From Sphaerosporella brunnea (Eukaryota; Ascomycota; Pezizomycetes; Pezizales; Pyronemataceae): a stretch of 64,000 bases of DNA. Numbering within the stretch: the first letter of the stretch is position 1; each line of letters begins with the position of its first letter. The DNA lies in contig VXIS01000198.1 in assembly GCA_008704415.1 (NCBI GenBank), positions 1 to 64,000 of the forward strand, in the 5' to 3' direction. Shown here one piece after another: positions 33,796 to 43,835 of the stretch. Position numbers and translations under genes: made by a program. The notes under the pieces are model-generated. The model was not told the DNA's origin. It did no database searches and saw only the letters and a list, made by a program, of their open reading frames with translations.

Positions 33796-35521
33796 CGGCA
33801 TATGTCCAGCATACCACCCCGAAACCTTCGAAAATAGCAAGATGCCACCGAATTTCTGAATTGTCCAGGATACAACAACATGAGCGATCACCCATTCCGC
33901 GAACGTCAACCCCCGTTCAATCTAGAACCCCCTCCACTCCATCCCTCCACCTGCCGGACGTACTACCCTTAATGCCTTGCGACGACCCCCCTCTCCCCCA
34001 AGCACCTTCACTAATCTCGCTACTTCTGCTACTTCCCTTACTCGGCACCTTACCCGTTAAGATGGCAACAGTGCAGCAGGGCTTGGATGCAGCGGACCTG
34101 GATGCAGCGGGCTCAGATGCAGCGGTTTCGGACCTTCTGAGCGTGACAGTCCAAAGCAAAGTGCTGGAGGAAGGGGAGTTGCTCAGCACTTTTCAGGACT
34201 TCAAGGCGAGAATCCACGCTTGGGCTCCGTCGCAGGATTTGGTTTGCGCTTCGAACGATCAGACCGCAAGAAGAATTTTGTTGTCTACCAAGCCTCACCA
34301 GCGATCGGGATAAGGGACTTCTCGCCGCTGATGACATCTTTCCAAATGCTCACCGCGCGTTCTGCTGTCAGCATGTGGCCGAAAATATACGGACTTCCTA
34401 CGGCGGAGTGCAGACCAAAGATGCGTTTTGGAAGATGGCAAAGACTCGGCCCCGCGAGGTTTTCAGCAGAACCATGGACGATTTTAAGGAGGTGAACCAA
34501 AAAGCCTCACCCTACATCAAAAACATTCCGGCCACTCAATGGGCAGTATCGGGTTTTCCTGCTCCCCGCTATGAGCATTTGACGTCGAACATTGTTGAGT
34601 CCGTCAACCTAGAGGAACGCGCACTCCTTATTCTCGATCTTCTTGACGCTTTATGGGCCAAAAAAATGGACTCTCACTTTATGCGTTTGGAATTAGCTTA
34701 GAAAAAGTTGGCCAGCGGGAAGCACATCTTCATAGCCTACGGGGAACGGCTACTCCGCAAATCTTGTGACTACGCGGGACGAAATCAGGTGCGAATGAGC
34801 AGCAACAACCAGGCGCAGGTCACTCAGATCCACGACAAAGCCAGTTTCTTGTAGATTCGGAGAAACGTACTTGTACTTGCTACAGGTTTCAAGAACATCA
34901 ATTGCCCTGTGGACATGCGGTTTCGGTCATGCACCGCATGAATTTAGCCCCGTGGATTTTATGCCTTCATATCTACTACGTCTTTCAACTGTCGTCACGG
35001 CGTATCAATCCAAGTTCCCCTCCATAAATGTGGAGCAGGTCCACCTCCTGGGACAGGAAGCCATTACTCAACCTCACGCCGAGACAAACCGTAGCACGGA
35101 CTCCATTGCTGGCTCAGACAATTCTTCAGACACAGATACAGAGTCAGATTCTTCGTCCAGCTTGAGTGATGCTCCCTTGGACCCCTGCGAACCGCCACTC
35201 ACAAAAATGCCTCGTGGACGTCCGAAGAAGAAGCGCATGCGCAAGTATGAAGCACATAGACAACGGAACAAGCGGGTGAAAGAGGGTCGAGAAGAAGCTC
35301 TTAACCGCGCACCACGACGGTTTGTGGTGGCACGGACGGCCATAATGCGCGTACTTGCACACGCCCACATATGTAGAGAGACTACATAGCTAGCAATAGA
35401 AATCATTGTGAACAGAGTATTACCGTACCTTACGCTCGCCTTATGTTGCGGTATCCTGGACAACTCAAATTCAGTGGTATCCTGCTCTTTTCGCAGGCGA
35501 TGGTATGCTGGACATATGCCG
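33796..35521 (+). mobile_element. Mutator-like (MULE) transposon relic
   Basis: Inverted repeats of about 90 bp bound the element: left from 33796 (CGGCATATGTCCAGCATACC) to about 33890, and right 35431-35521, whose reverse complement starts with the same 20 bases and later shares TTGTCCAGGATAC and AACAT. Long terminal inverted repeats plus the transposase type support a MULE. Exact outer ends and target duplication could not be fixed. Confidence 0.75.
34120..35389 (+). pseudogene. Broken MULE transposase
   Basis: Pieces appear in family order. About 34198-34300: ARIHAWAPSQD and, in another frame, GFGLRFERSDRKKNFVVYQ (the FAR1-like N-terminal domain). From about 34312: KGLLAADDIFPNAHRAFCCQ, then HVAENI, YGG and FWKMAKTRP (the end of the MULE catalytic domain), then PRYEHLTSNIVESVN and ILDLLDALW. 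A TAG at 34699-34701 and a later stop break the frame. A SWIM-like FKNINCPCGHAVSVMHRMN piece follows, and a C-terminal region (PRGRPKKKRMRK, AT-hook-like) runs to 35389. The middle of the catalytic core appears deleted, so no active enzyme is expected. Confidence 0.65.
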
Positions 35522-35875
35522 TACAATACTTTACCATACATTTCGATACCTTTCCGAAAACAATACAGAGCTAAGGCAAAACTACACTGAAACAATTGGA
35601 ACTGTGACTTAGCCGAGTGACGGTTTATGAGTTGCACTTTTCTTTAACTTTCTTCAACGTCGCTCCGCGCTGGCAATCCCCCCTGATCTTTACACCGAAC
35701 CTCACAACCTCATCTTCGAGTTCCAGCTTTCTAGCAAACGTTCTTCTTCAACCTGGTCCCATTTACGTGGCTGCCTAAAGGAACGATTCAGAATATGGAT
35801 GTAGGATCGCTTGTCGGCACGCTTCGTTCCGCTTTTTGTCGTGGATCAAGTTCGTAGTGTAAATTTGAAGAAGTT

Positions 35876-36163
35876 AAAACCTCGCTCTCTCGCCTTCAGC
35901 CAGAGACGCGATGTTTTATAGAGGAAAAACCCATCAAGGGGACAAAAACCTCTGCCACTGTTGGCTTGTTCTTTCTTCCACGTTTCGGGGGCCCTGCAGT
36001 ATGCCATTTGCTCTTTCAATGTAATTATTGTGCACAGTTTACACACTGTTCTTCTTTTTGTTTTGACGAGGGAAAGAAGAGAAGGGAGGAAGGAGGCGGT
36101 ATTTATAGGCAGATGATGAGGCTCTGCTGGGTTTAACCCCATTTTGGCCGCTTGAGGGTTGAG
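35876..36163 (-). repeat. T-element copy 8 (subfamily I)
   Basis: Full-length copy with TATAAATACCGCC in sense. To its right (36240-36570) lies the flank module of the next repeat unit, which is interrupted at 36570 by the chromovirus and resumes at 42570. Confidence 0.9.
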
Positions 36164-36570
36164 TGCTGGACGAGGAGGAGTGTTAAGTCGTGCTTCAGGC
36201 ATTAAATGTGACTTTCGAATTCGGATGCTGCAACTTCAAGTTGTGGATCACCCTAGTTACCTAACCTGAGGATGAGTGCTAGGACGTGCTCCTAGAAAGT
36301 AGTATGTACACATATAGATAGTTAGCTCTCAGCTATGTTGATGGTTATGCCTTTTGTATTGGGCTACGGCGGCAGTAGCAGCAGCTGTTGGTGCTCATGA
36401 TCGCGCTTAGTCTGTGACGACTGCGGGATTACCGTGGCAAAGTGAAAGGGTTCACCAAGCGCAATAAGTGCTGTCGCACGCGCCAGCACCAGGCCGGGGA
36501 CGGCGCTGAGGATGCTGAGAATCCTGCCGATGAAGGATCTCTGCCTTGATGGATAGCTACTAGGGATCTA

Positions 36571-36702
36571 TGTCGCGAGGGATAGGGGTTGGTTTGTAGG
36601 GGAAAGGTTGATTGATCCTAAGCGACGCCAGCGGGGAACAGGTCTATCTAGGTTCCCTCACTAGTCGTCACTCGTACCTATGTACCTATGTATATCCCTA
36701 CA
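36571..36702 (-). repeat. 3' LTR of the chromovirus
   Basis: 132 bp, identical by eye to the other LTR. Very short for a gypsy LTR. It is preceded in sense by a purine-rich tract. Confidence 0.95.
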
Positions 36703-36714
36703 TCACCTCCCCGA
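36703..36714 (-). promoter_or_regulatory. Polypurine tract of the chromovirus
   Basis: In sense, GGGGAGGTGA directly abuts the 3' LTR, the position and composition expected for the plus-strand DNA primer. Confidence 0.75.
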
Positions 36715-36755
36715 TGACAAAAAAGAAATCCCCTATCTCCATCCTCTCAGTCCTC

Positions 36756-39700
36756 CTAGTCTTTTTCCTCCTTCCAATCATCTGCCTCGAAAACCGTGAT
36801 ATCCACTGCTCCGTCTTCTACCTCCATTACCCATGCTTGCCTTTTCCGTCGTTTGCGCTGGGGCCGTGTTTTTGCCTTCTCGGCTGCCAGTACACGCTGC
36901 AACTCCTCATCCGCAGCCTGAAATTCCTGCAGTATCTCCGTTCCACCGCCAGTAAACATCTCTACTGGCTCCCAAGTCAACTCCTCATCGTTTTCCCATT
37001 TTACCTCGTACTCGATCCGTCCACCCTCATCCGGGTTTCGGCGCCATGAGCGAATTTCCTCAACTCCATACTCTGCCTCAGCCTGTGCTTTTGCATGGGC
37101 TCGTGTGATGCGCAGTGCAGGAGCTGGTGCCTGCGGTCGTGAGTGATCAATGGTCGAGGGCTTGAGTGAAGCCACATTCTGAGTGCGTGCTATCTTCCAG
37201 TTCTTGGGCAATAGAACTTCAAACGCATTTTCACCGTGCTGCTTTCCAAGCTCAAATTCTCCGATATACTTCTGGTGTAGTACTTTACGGTGGTTATCGG
37301 TGTCGGTGGCATACGTGATTGGTAGGTTCTTTGCGGACAACAGAACTTTATCTCCTTGCTGAAAGGTATGTGGTTGTCGATGCTTGTTGGCTTCTGCTAC
37401 TTGCTGTTCCTGCGCGTGCTGAAGATTTTGTCGTAGTCGACTAAGCGTGTTCACCATTTCTGCTGCGAATGTATGGCCATCTGCCGGCAAATTCACCTGT
37501 CCGGGCCGACTCCTCAGACCTTCTCTACGGCTCCGTTCTTTTCCAACACTTGCAAGAGCATCAAGTGGCATGCGAGGGATGTAACCGAGATCAGCTTCAA
37601 ATGGAGACATTTCGATCGACTTCTGCCGTGTTGCGTTGTATGCGAATTCTGCGAGAGCGAGCAGTTGATCCCATTCATCCTGGCGTTCGCCTGCATATGA
37701 CCTGAGATATCGCTCAACAATCGAGTTTGCCTTTTCAGCCTGCCCATCAGTCTGAGGGTGAAATGCTGTTGACATACGGAGCTTGGTATCGAATTCACTC
37801 ATGAGGGTCTCCCAGAATGTTGATGTGAATCGTATGTCGCGATCGGAGACAATCGCAACCGGGAGTCCATGGTATTGCACGTAGTGGTCCCGGAAAATCT
37901 CAGCAAACTTTACAGCTGTCAGGTCCTTCTCTGTGGTCGCAATCCAGTGTGTACGCTTTGTCAAAGCATCGATAATAGTGATGATGGTGTCATTTCCATC
38001 CTTCGTCACCGGTAACTTTGTAATAAAATCGATATTAATTCTCCGCCATCTCTCGTCCGGGATATCCAAGGGCTGTAGGAGTCCGTACGGCTTCTGATTT
38101 AATGACTTGGTGCGTGCACATGTTGCACAGCCTTGCACATAGCGCTTCACTTCCTGATACATTCGCGGCCAAAAGAACCTTCGTGCAATTGTTTCGTACG
38201 TTCTGCTAAGCCCAAAGTGGCCTCCAACTGCCGCATCATGTGCCTCTCGAAGAATGCGATACTTGATATCTTTTATCTGCGGGATGACCAGACAGCCAGT
38301 ATGGTTGTGAATGATCATACCATCGTCCAAATGGTAGTGTCGTCCACGAGAGTGCTGGCGTCGAAGGTCGGCCTTGTGCTGTCGCTCCTCTCCTGGTGAC
38401 CGTTTGCCAACTGGGTTCGGTTCTGGTTGTAAATGATACAACACATCGCGGCAGTAGGGATCCTCCAAATATCCATGACGGATGCTCTCGAACCATTCCT
38501 TGCCGTCTTCAATAGCCAGTTGAAATAGCTCCTCATTCGCCAATGACTTGCTCGCAGATGTCAAGCGTGGTAGTGGTGGCTCCTTGTAATCAGGACGTCT
38601 ACTCAGGGCATCCTGCACGTAGTTCTTTGCTCCCGGTAAGTATTCAACATCAAAATCATACTCCATCATATCCTCAAGAGCACGCATCTGACGTTGACTG
38701 AGCTTTGGTTGCTGTAGCATGTGGCGTAAGCTGGCGTGATCAGTTGATATGGTTGTGTGGCGGCCCAGTAAGTAGTATCGCCAATGCTTCAGAGCGTCAC
38801 GGATTGCAAGAAGTTCCTTGTCGTATGTGGAATAACGTTGTTCCGCACCGTGAAGTTTGCGTGAGAAATAGGCCAGTACTTTCTCCTCAAAGCTTTGGCC
38901 GTCATAGTCCGTTTGCTGTAGCTGTCTCAGCGTGGCACCAATGCCAAAATCTGAAGCATCTGTTCGAACAAGGAATTCACTGTTTCCAGCCTCCGGTAGT
39001 GCCAGACAGGGTTCTGACGTTAGTACTTCCTTGAGATCTGCCATAGCCTGCTCCAGCCTTGCCTGATTCTCAGTATTGGCCACATGCGCACGGAATTCAT
39101 GCTTGCTCATATTGAGGACCTCGAAGAACGGTAAAGCCTTGATGGCAAACTTGGGTACGAACTTGCGGTATGCTCCTGCAAGGCCCAGAAAGATCCGAGC
39201 GTCCTTGGGTGATTGAATCATTGGCCAGCTGGCGATTGACTTGATCTTGTCTTCCGTTAGACGGATACCCTTGCCATCAATGTGGAAGCCAACAAAGTCG
39301 GTTTCCTGATGACCAAACGCGCATTTCTTGTCCTTCAGGCGGAACCCATTCTTTCGCAGCGTATCCAGGACCGCTTTTACATGCCACTCATGTTCCTCCA
39401 TTGTTGCCGAGAATATCAGAATATCGTCAATAAACACCACACAGTACGCTTTGTGAGGTGCAAGCAGCTCAGTGACCATTCGCATAAACCAGGCTGGTGC
39501 CGTGGCTATACCTTGCGGTATAACAAGCCATTCCCACAGGCCGTCTGGACCGACAAATGCAGTCTTTTCAATATCTTCTGGAGCGACACGATTCTGCGAG
39601 TATCCGCTCCAAAAGTCCATTTTTGAAAAGAACTTCTTGCCCTGAAGTTTATCGATGAGTTCCTCTGGTAGTGGTAGCGGAAATCGATCCTTGATGGTAA

Positions 39701-40838
39701 TTGCATTGAGTGCTCGATAGTCGATTACCATACGTAGTTCTCCAGGCGCTCCACCTGGTTTGGGAACAAATAACACTGGGGCTGCATAGGGTGAGCGACT
39801 GCGTCGGATATGTCGTTTGCTGCTGAATAGCTTTGTCTGCCGCTTATACTCATCCCATTCTGCCGGGGTAAGGCGATATGGAGCTCGGTATGGAGCTTGA
39901 GATCCGGGAACCAGTCGTATACGGAAATCGCCAAACTTAGGTCGGTGTGGAGGCAACCCTTCTGGTTCCTTGAAGAGGTCGGCATACTCCTTACGAATCT
40001 TGGCATCCATAGGACTTGGACTTTCCACTTGATTCAACTCCGCTGCAAATAGCTCGTGAATGGTCTTTGCTGCTTCCAAGCTTGCCAGGCGACGTGTTCG
40101 TGCAGAAACAGGCTCCGTGCGACGTGAAGAGTAATACTCTCGGCATGCGGTTGTGGATATCGCCATGTCCTCGTACTCCCTTTCACCAGGTGGATCAATG
40201 TATGCGACCACCTGCTCAACAACCATAAGATCAATGCCATCCTCTCGTCCTTCTCCTTTTTCCTTCTCCTCCTCGGAAGTGCCACCTTCTCGTCCTTCTC
40301 CTTTGTCCTTCTCCTCCTCTGAAGTGCCACCTTCTCGTCCTACACCTCTCACCAGGCCGCGGAGGCGAACAGCTTCGATTCCGCCCACCGGGTAGATTGT
40401 GATGACGTTGGTGGTATGATTGATGTCGTGCTTGATCTCCTCCATCCAATCTTTGCCAAAGATTATGTCGTATTTCACCAGGTTGTATAGTGTGAACCAA
40501 CCTGAGTATTTGAAACGACCGAATGCGATTTTCAGCTTCACTTGCACTCGTGGCAGGTTTTCCACTTTTCCGGCTGTCGTGAGTTCCATATTTCCACGGT
40601 TGCGTCTCTCCATCTTCTCTCCTGCCGCTGCTTCAATTGCCTCCACCATTGATGGTGTAACAAATTTATGGCTTGCTCCACCATCCATCAACGAATAAGC
40701 TGTAGCCACTCTCTTCTCTTCGCGACTTAGAACCGGCAAATTGAAACGTAGTAGATTAGCTGAATCTCCATCAACTATGCTAAGCTCCATTTTGACCGAT
40801 CTGTGGGCTGTCGTGCGCGTGGCGGCAGCCCGAGTCAA
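36756..40838 (-). CDS. Chromovirus Pol (protease, RT, RNase H, integrase, chromodomain)
   Basis: A 1,360-codon open frame. Order of domains: aspartic protease near residues 45-60 (LMDGGASHKFV, where Gly replaces the usual Ser/Thr after Asp), RT (VFIDDILIFS at the YXDD site), RNase H (LVRTDASDFGIGATL, ELLAIRDALKHWRYYL), integrase HHCC zinc finger (HDAAVGGHFG...CATCARTKS), DDE core (INIDFITKLP, then IVSDRD, then HPQTDGQAEK), and a chromodomain near residues 1270-1330 (EYEVKWENDEELTWEPVE). The frame is -1 relative to gag and overlaps its end, with no ATG at the frame start; the first ATG is codon 17. Expression may use -1 slippage or reinitiation. All catalytic blocks look intact. Confidence 0.95.
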   Translation of the reverse strand: MTRAAATRTTAHRSVKMELSIVDGDSANLLRFNLPVLSREEKRVATAYSLMDGGASHKFVTPSMVEAIEAAAGEKMERRNRGNMELTTAGKVENLPRVQVKLKIAFGRFKYSGWFTLYNLVKYDIIFGKDWMEEIKHDINHTTNVITIYPVGGIEAVRLRGLVRGVGREGGTSEEEKDKGEGREGGTSEEEKEKGEGREDGIDLMVVEQVVAYIDPPGEREYEDMAISTTACREYYSSRRTEPVSARTRRLASLEAAKTIHELFAAELNQVESPSPMDAKIRKEYADLFKEPEGLPPHRPKFGDFRIRLVPGSQAPYRAPYRLTPAEWDEYKRQTKLFSSKRHIRRSRSPYAAPVLFVPKPGGAPGELRMVIDYRALNAITIKDRFPLPLPEELIDKLQGKKFFSKMDFWSGYSQNRVAPEDIEKTAFVGPDGLWEWLVIPQGIATAPAWFMRMVTELLAPHKAYCVVFIDDILIFSATMEEHEWHVKAVLDTLRKNGFRLKDKKCAFGHQETDFVGFHIDGKGIRLTEDKIKSIASWPMIQSPKDARIFLGLAGAYRKFVPKFAIKALPFFEVLNMSKHEFRAHVANTENQARLEQAMADLKEVLTSEPCLALPEAGNSEFLVRTDASDFGIGATLRQLQQTDYDGQSFEEKVLAYFSRKLHGAEQRYSTYDKELLAIRDALKHWRYYLLGRHTTISTDHASLRHMLQQPKLSQRQMRALEDMMEYDFDVEYLPGAKNYVQDALSRRPDYKEPPLPRLTSASKSLANEELFQLAIEDGKEWFESIRHGYLEDPYCRDVLYHLQPEPNPVGKRSPGEERQHKADLRRQHSRGRHYHLDDGMIIHNHTGCLVIPQIKDIKYRILREAHDAAVGGHFGLSRTYETIARRFFWPRMYQEVKRYVQGCATCARTKSLNQKPYGLLQPLDIPDERWRRINIDFITKLPVTKDGNDTIITIIDALTKRTHWIATTEKDLTAVKFAEIFRDHYVQYHGLPVAIVSDRDIRFTSTFWETLMSEFDTKLRMSTAFHPQTDGQAEKANSIVERYLRSYAGERQDEWDQLLALAEFAYNATRQKSIEMSPFEADLGYIPRMPLDALASVGKERSRREGLRSRPGQVNLPADGHTFAAEMVNTLSRLRQNLQHAQEQQVAEANKHRQPHTFQQGDKVLLSAKNLPITYATDTDNHRKVLHQKYIGEFELGKQHGENAFEVLLPKNWKIARTQNVASLKPSTIDHSRPQAPAPALRITRAHAKAQAEAEYGVEEIRSWRRNPDEGGRIEYEVKWENDEELTWEPVEMFTGGGTEILQEFQAADEELQRVLAAEKAKTRPQRKRRKRQAWVMEVEDGAVDITVFEADDWKEEKD

Positions 40839-40845
40839 AAATCCG
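40834..40845 (-). promoter_or_regulatory. Candidate -1 frameshift site at the gag-pol junction
   Basis: In sense the junction reads GCG GAT TTT TGA in the gag frame. Phe-tRNA on TTT can slip back one base onto another TTT before the TGA, entering pol as TTG ACT CGG. This is an inference from the sequence. Confidence 0.5.
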
Positions 40846-42304
40846 CCTCCTTATCCTCCAACGCATACAGCTTGCCATCCCGGACCTCGCCAATTATGCG
40901 TCCACCCATCTCCTTATGCTTCGCCTTCTTTTCTGTCTTTTCCTTGTCGCCATCCTCAAGCTGGTTGACTTGGCTGTTTCCGCCACGGCCACGTCCACTA
41001 TAGCCACTACGGCTACCATATCCGCTATATCCACCACGTCCTCCACGGCCTTCTCCATCATGTCCTCCACGGCCACGGCCACGACTCGGCAAACCACCAC
41101 CAGGCTTGTAATCGTCGGGAGTGCCGCACTGGTAAGAATGATGGCCATAGCCGCCGCACTTGAAACACTTCTCGCGGTCCTGTCCCTGTCCTCGTCCACG
41201 ACCGCGACCTCGAACGCTTACTGCATCCAATTCCATCGGTGTCGGTCCAGTGGTCACAGTTGGAGTAGTCAGGGCAGCAGGGGTTGAAGAGGGAGTAGCT
41301 GTAGGGGTTGCTGTTGAGGGTAGGTTTGAGCGGTTCGACTCAGCGTTCTCCACGATAGTCATCAGGTCATCCAGATACATGGTCTTGTGCTCACGGTGGA
41401 GGGTAGCCATCATCGACTGGTAAATCGTCTCCTCCCGGGCAGTAAGTTTCTTGACGTAGAGGGCAAAGGCACGTCCACCCTTCTGCTCTGTTTGTCGATA
41501 AACTCCGAGCATCTTAGCGATTCCCAGGAAGGCATGATGGAAAGCATATGCCGTAGTATACTTCTTCCTCTGCATCTTCTCCAGCTCAGTCCACAGGTCC
41601 TCCGTAGCCCCCGTTGGCGAGAATCGGTGAACCATCATGTCCGCAAACTCATTGAAGGTAAAGGGAAATCCATCGTTCCGGGCATCGTCATACGTAGTGC
41701 TGTGATTATCCTCCAAGACCACCAGCTGGAACCAGTTCATTGGCTCATCTGCAAACCAACCAGCTGCAAATTCAATGAGTGCGTTGGAATCAGCTGTCGA
41801 GATTGTAGGTCGAAGGCGCATCACAGTGCCAGCAAGGCGGACCTTCTGAATGAACGTCACCACCAACTTGTGATCAAGGTCCCCCTCAAATGCCGTGAGA
41901 GCGATTGCCTTCAGCTGCTGCTTCTGATTATAATCAGGATCAAGACGATTGGGTCGCTGCGCAGCAGCAGGAATTGCGGAACCTGGGATCGGAGGTGGTG
42001 TATACTGTTGTGCCTGCTGTTGCGGCTGCTGTCGTGCCTGCTGTTGCGGCTGCTGTTGTGGCTGCTGCTGTTGCTGCAGCTGAGCCAGTGCGTTTCTCAA
42101 TTCTGCCAGTTGTCGATTGTGGTCCGCCTGAACCTCACCAAGTCGTCGCTCGTACTCCTCCTGCGCGGCTCTCATCTGACTGTTGTGTTCAGCCTGAAAC
42201 ATCGCCATCGTAGAGGGGTCCATCTGAGCGGGCATCTGGGTCATCTGGGGCATCCACGGGTTGCCAGGTGGTTCGAGTTCGTCAATCCCACCGCCGAAGT
42301 CCAT
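40835..42304 (-). CDS. Chromovirus Gag
   Basis: 489 residues from the ATG at 42304 (DFGGGIDELEPPGNPW after Met); the frame is open upstream to 42436 but has no earlier ATG. It has a Gln-rich segment, a capsid-like region (FADEPMNWFQLVV, YAFHHAFLGIAKMLGVYR) and one CCHC zinc knuckle, CFKCGGYGHHSYQC, followed by an RGG-rich basic tail. It stops at TGA 40837-40835 within a T-run, one base out of frame with pol. Confidence 0.93.
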   Translation of the reverse strand: MDFGGGIDELEPPGNPWMPQMTQMPAQMDPSTMAMFQAEHNSQMRAAQEEYERRLGEVQADHNRQLAELRNALAQLQQQQQPQQQPQQQARQQPQQQAQQYTPPPIPGSAIPAAAQRPNRLDPDYNQKQQLKAIALTAFEGDLDHKLVVTFIQKVRLAGTVMRLRPTISTADSNALIEFAAGWFADEPMNWFQLVVLEDNHSTTYDDARNDGFPFTFNEFADMMVHRFSPTGATEDLWTELEKMQRKKYTTAYAFHHAFLGIAKMLGVYRQTEQKGGRAFALYVKKLTAREETIYQSMMATLHREHKTMYLDDLMTIVENAESNRSNLPSTATPTATPSSTPAALTTPTVTTGPTPMELDAVSVRGRGRGRGQGQDREKCFKCGGYGHHSYQCGTPDDYKPGGGLPSRGRGRGGHDGEGRGGRGGYSGYGSRSGYSGRGRGGNSQVNQLEDGDKEKTEKKAKHKEMGGRIIGEVRDGKLYALEDKEADF

Positions 42305-42419
42305 TGTCGCTTGCTTTGCTTCACTCCGCTCGGTGTCTCGTTGTCGGTTTGTCGGTTGCTTTGCTTTACTCAGACGCGCGTAGAGAACGTTACAAGGTAA
42401 CGAGGTACGTCTGTCCGAG

Positions 42420-42435
42420 TACGGTGCTGCTACCA
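42420..42435 (-). promoter_or_regulatory. Primer-binding site of the chromovirus
   Basis: Two bases after the 5' LTR, the sense strand reads TGGTAGCAGCACCG. TGG matches the CCA end of a tRNA, and the position is right for a PBS. The tRNA is not identified. Confidence 0.6.
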
Positions 42436-42437
42436 AA

Positions 42438-42569
42438 TGTCGCGAGGGATAGGGGTTGGTTTGTAGGGGAAAGGTTGATTGATCCTAAGCGACGCCAGCG
42501 GGGAACAGGTCTATCTAGGTTCCCTCACTAGTCGTCACTCGTACCTATGTACCTATGTATATCCCTACA
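42438..42569 (-). repeat. 5' LTR of the chromovirus
   Basis: 132 bp, identical by eye to the 3' LTR. It starts TGTAGGGATATACATAGG in sense, and TATACATA may serve as a weak TATA element. Confidence 0.95.
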
Positions 42570-42672
42570 ATCTACTTGTGCGCACACCACTACCATCTTT
42601 ACCTGCAAGCGGCGCTTTGCTGCGTTGATGGTGATGATGATGATGATGAGGACAATGAATCGTGACCAAGTT

Positions 42673-42960
42673 AAAACCTCGCTCTCTCGCCTTCAGCCAG
42701 AGACGCGATGTTTTATAGAGGAAAAACCCATCAAGGGGACAAAAACCTCTGCCACTGTTGGCTTGTTCTTTCTTCCACGTTTCGGGGGCCCTGCAGTATG
42801 CCATTTGCTCTTTCAATGTAATTATTGTGCACAGTTTACACACTGTTCTTCTTTTTGTTTTGACGAGGGAAAGAAGAGAAGGGAGGAAGGAGGCGGTATT
42901 TATAGGCAGAGGATGAGGCTCTGCTGGGTTTAACCCAATTTTGGCCGCTTGAGGGTTGAG
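42673..42960 (-). repeat. T-element copy 9 (subfamily I)
   Basis: Full-length copy. It belongs to the repeat unit split by the chromovirus, whose other half begins at about 36240. Confidence 0.9.
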
Positions 42961-42991
42961 TGCTGGACGAGGAGGAGTGTTAAGTCATGCT

Positions 42992-43835
42992 TCAGGCATT
43001 AAATTTGATTTTCCAATTTAGGAAATGGCGGCTCTGAGGGTACAAGGTTAGAGAGAGTGTGTGAAGCAGCTTTAGGGCAAGCTCAGCAGGATCCGGTGCA
43101 AAGGGTGTCATTTCTTTCCAGAAACTAACGCCATTATTTGCTAGTGCGCAGATATGGCTTTGGCGACGGAATGGGTCTTGACAGCTACTGTATTTGGTAA
43201 ACTGGCTACGTGCTGACATTGGGTTGACACAATGCTTCCTGATGAAACGGCACACCGTTGTCCGCATCATATCAGTATCTGCAATCATTCGATCCACTTG
43301 CATTATTGTCTTGGTCGAGGAGTTGACCTCCAAGGGAACAGGGTACGGGTGGCGTATAGGCTTTATAACCAAAAAGCTCTTGAGGGAAGGCACGGAATTC
43401 AACCTCAGACAGAATTGTGGATGGCTTTCCACCGGAGTAGATGGCATGAGCAGCTGCCAGATGAAGGCGATTACGGATGTAAGCTGTGAGTGAAGGAAGT
43501 TCAAGTCGATTGTCGGGTTCATGGCGGCGTGCGCCGAGTCGCTGGCGTTCATTGAAGCTCAAGTAATTGCAGTACTGTCGACACTGATCGTGGAGGTGAA
43601 ATTTTCCACGTGTTGTGTTCCTCACACCCTTCCATCCACAATGGCGGCGGTTCCTGATTTCACACTGCAAGAGACTCGAGTTAACACTACAGTCAGGCGG
43701 CCAGTGGCTGCAGGTACTTGAAAGAGGTACCGGGTAGAGGAGCTTACCTTGCGGCGCATCTCGTATTTTGAATTCCAGGGTCCGGGTGGCGAGGCATCTT
43801 GTTAGCTTAAATGAGCTCACTGGCACTGGCAGCAT
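42992..43835 (-). pseudogene. Possible gene or pseudogene, unrecognised
   Basis: Two long overlapping minus-strand frames (43552-42992, 186 codons, and 43835-43272, 187 codons). The second contains a possible donor (AAG|GTAAGC near 43757) and cysteine/histidine-rich text (CGWKGVRN, HLHDQCRQYC). I cannot decide which frame is used or whether they are exons of one gene. No domain is recognised. Confidence 0.25.

Larger units (their letters stand above)
36571..42569 (-). mobile_element. Complete Ty3/gypsy chromovirus, 5,999 bp
   Basis: Two identical 132-bp LTRs (36571-36702 and 42438-42569), starting TG and ending CA in sense, enclose intact gag and pol on the minus strand. The target duplication is ATCTA (36566-36570 and 42570-42574). 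The flanking repeat joined across the insertion matches the uninterrupted site at about 7810 (ATCTACTTGTGCG). Identical LTRs and open frames point to a recent insertion. A C-terminal chromodomain in the integrase places it among chromoviruses. Confidence 0.97.

Noticed and set aside
36756..42436. Plus-strand frames of 100-340 codons opposite gag and pol
   Set aside because: They are shadows of the intact chromovirus genes on the minus strand.
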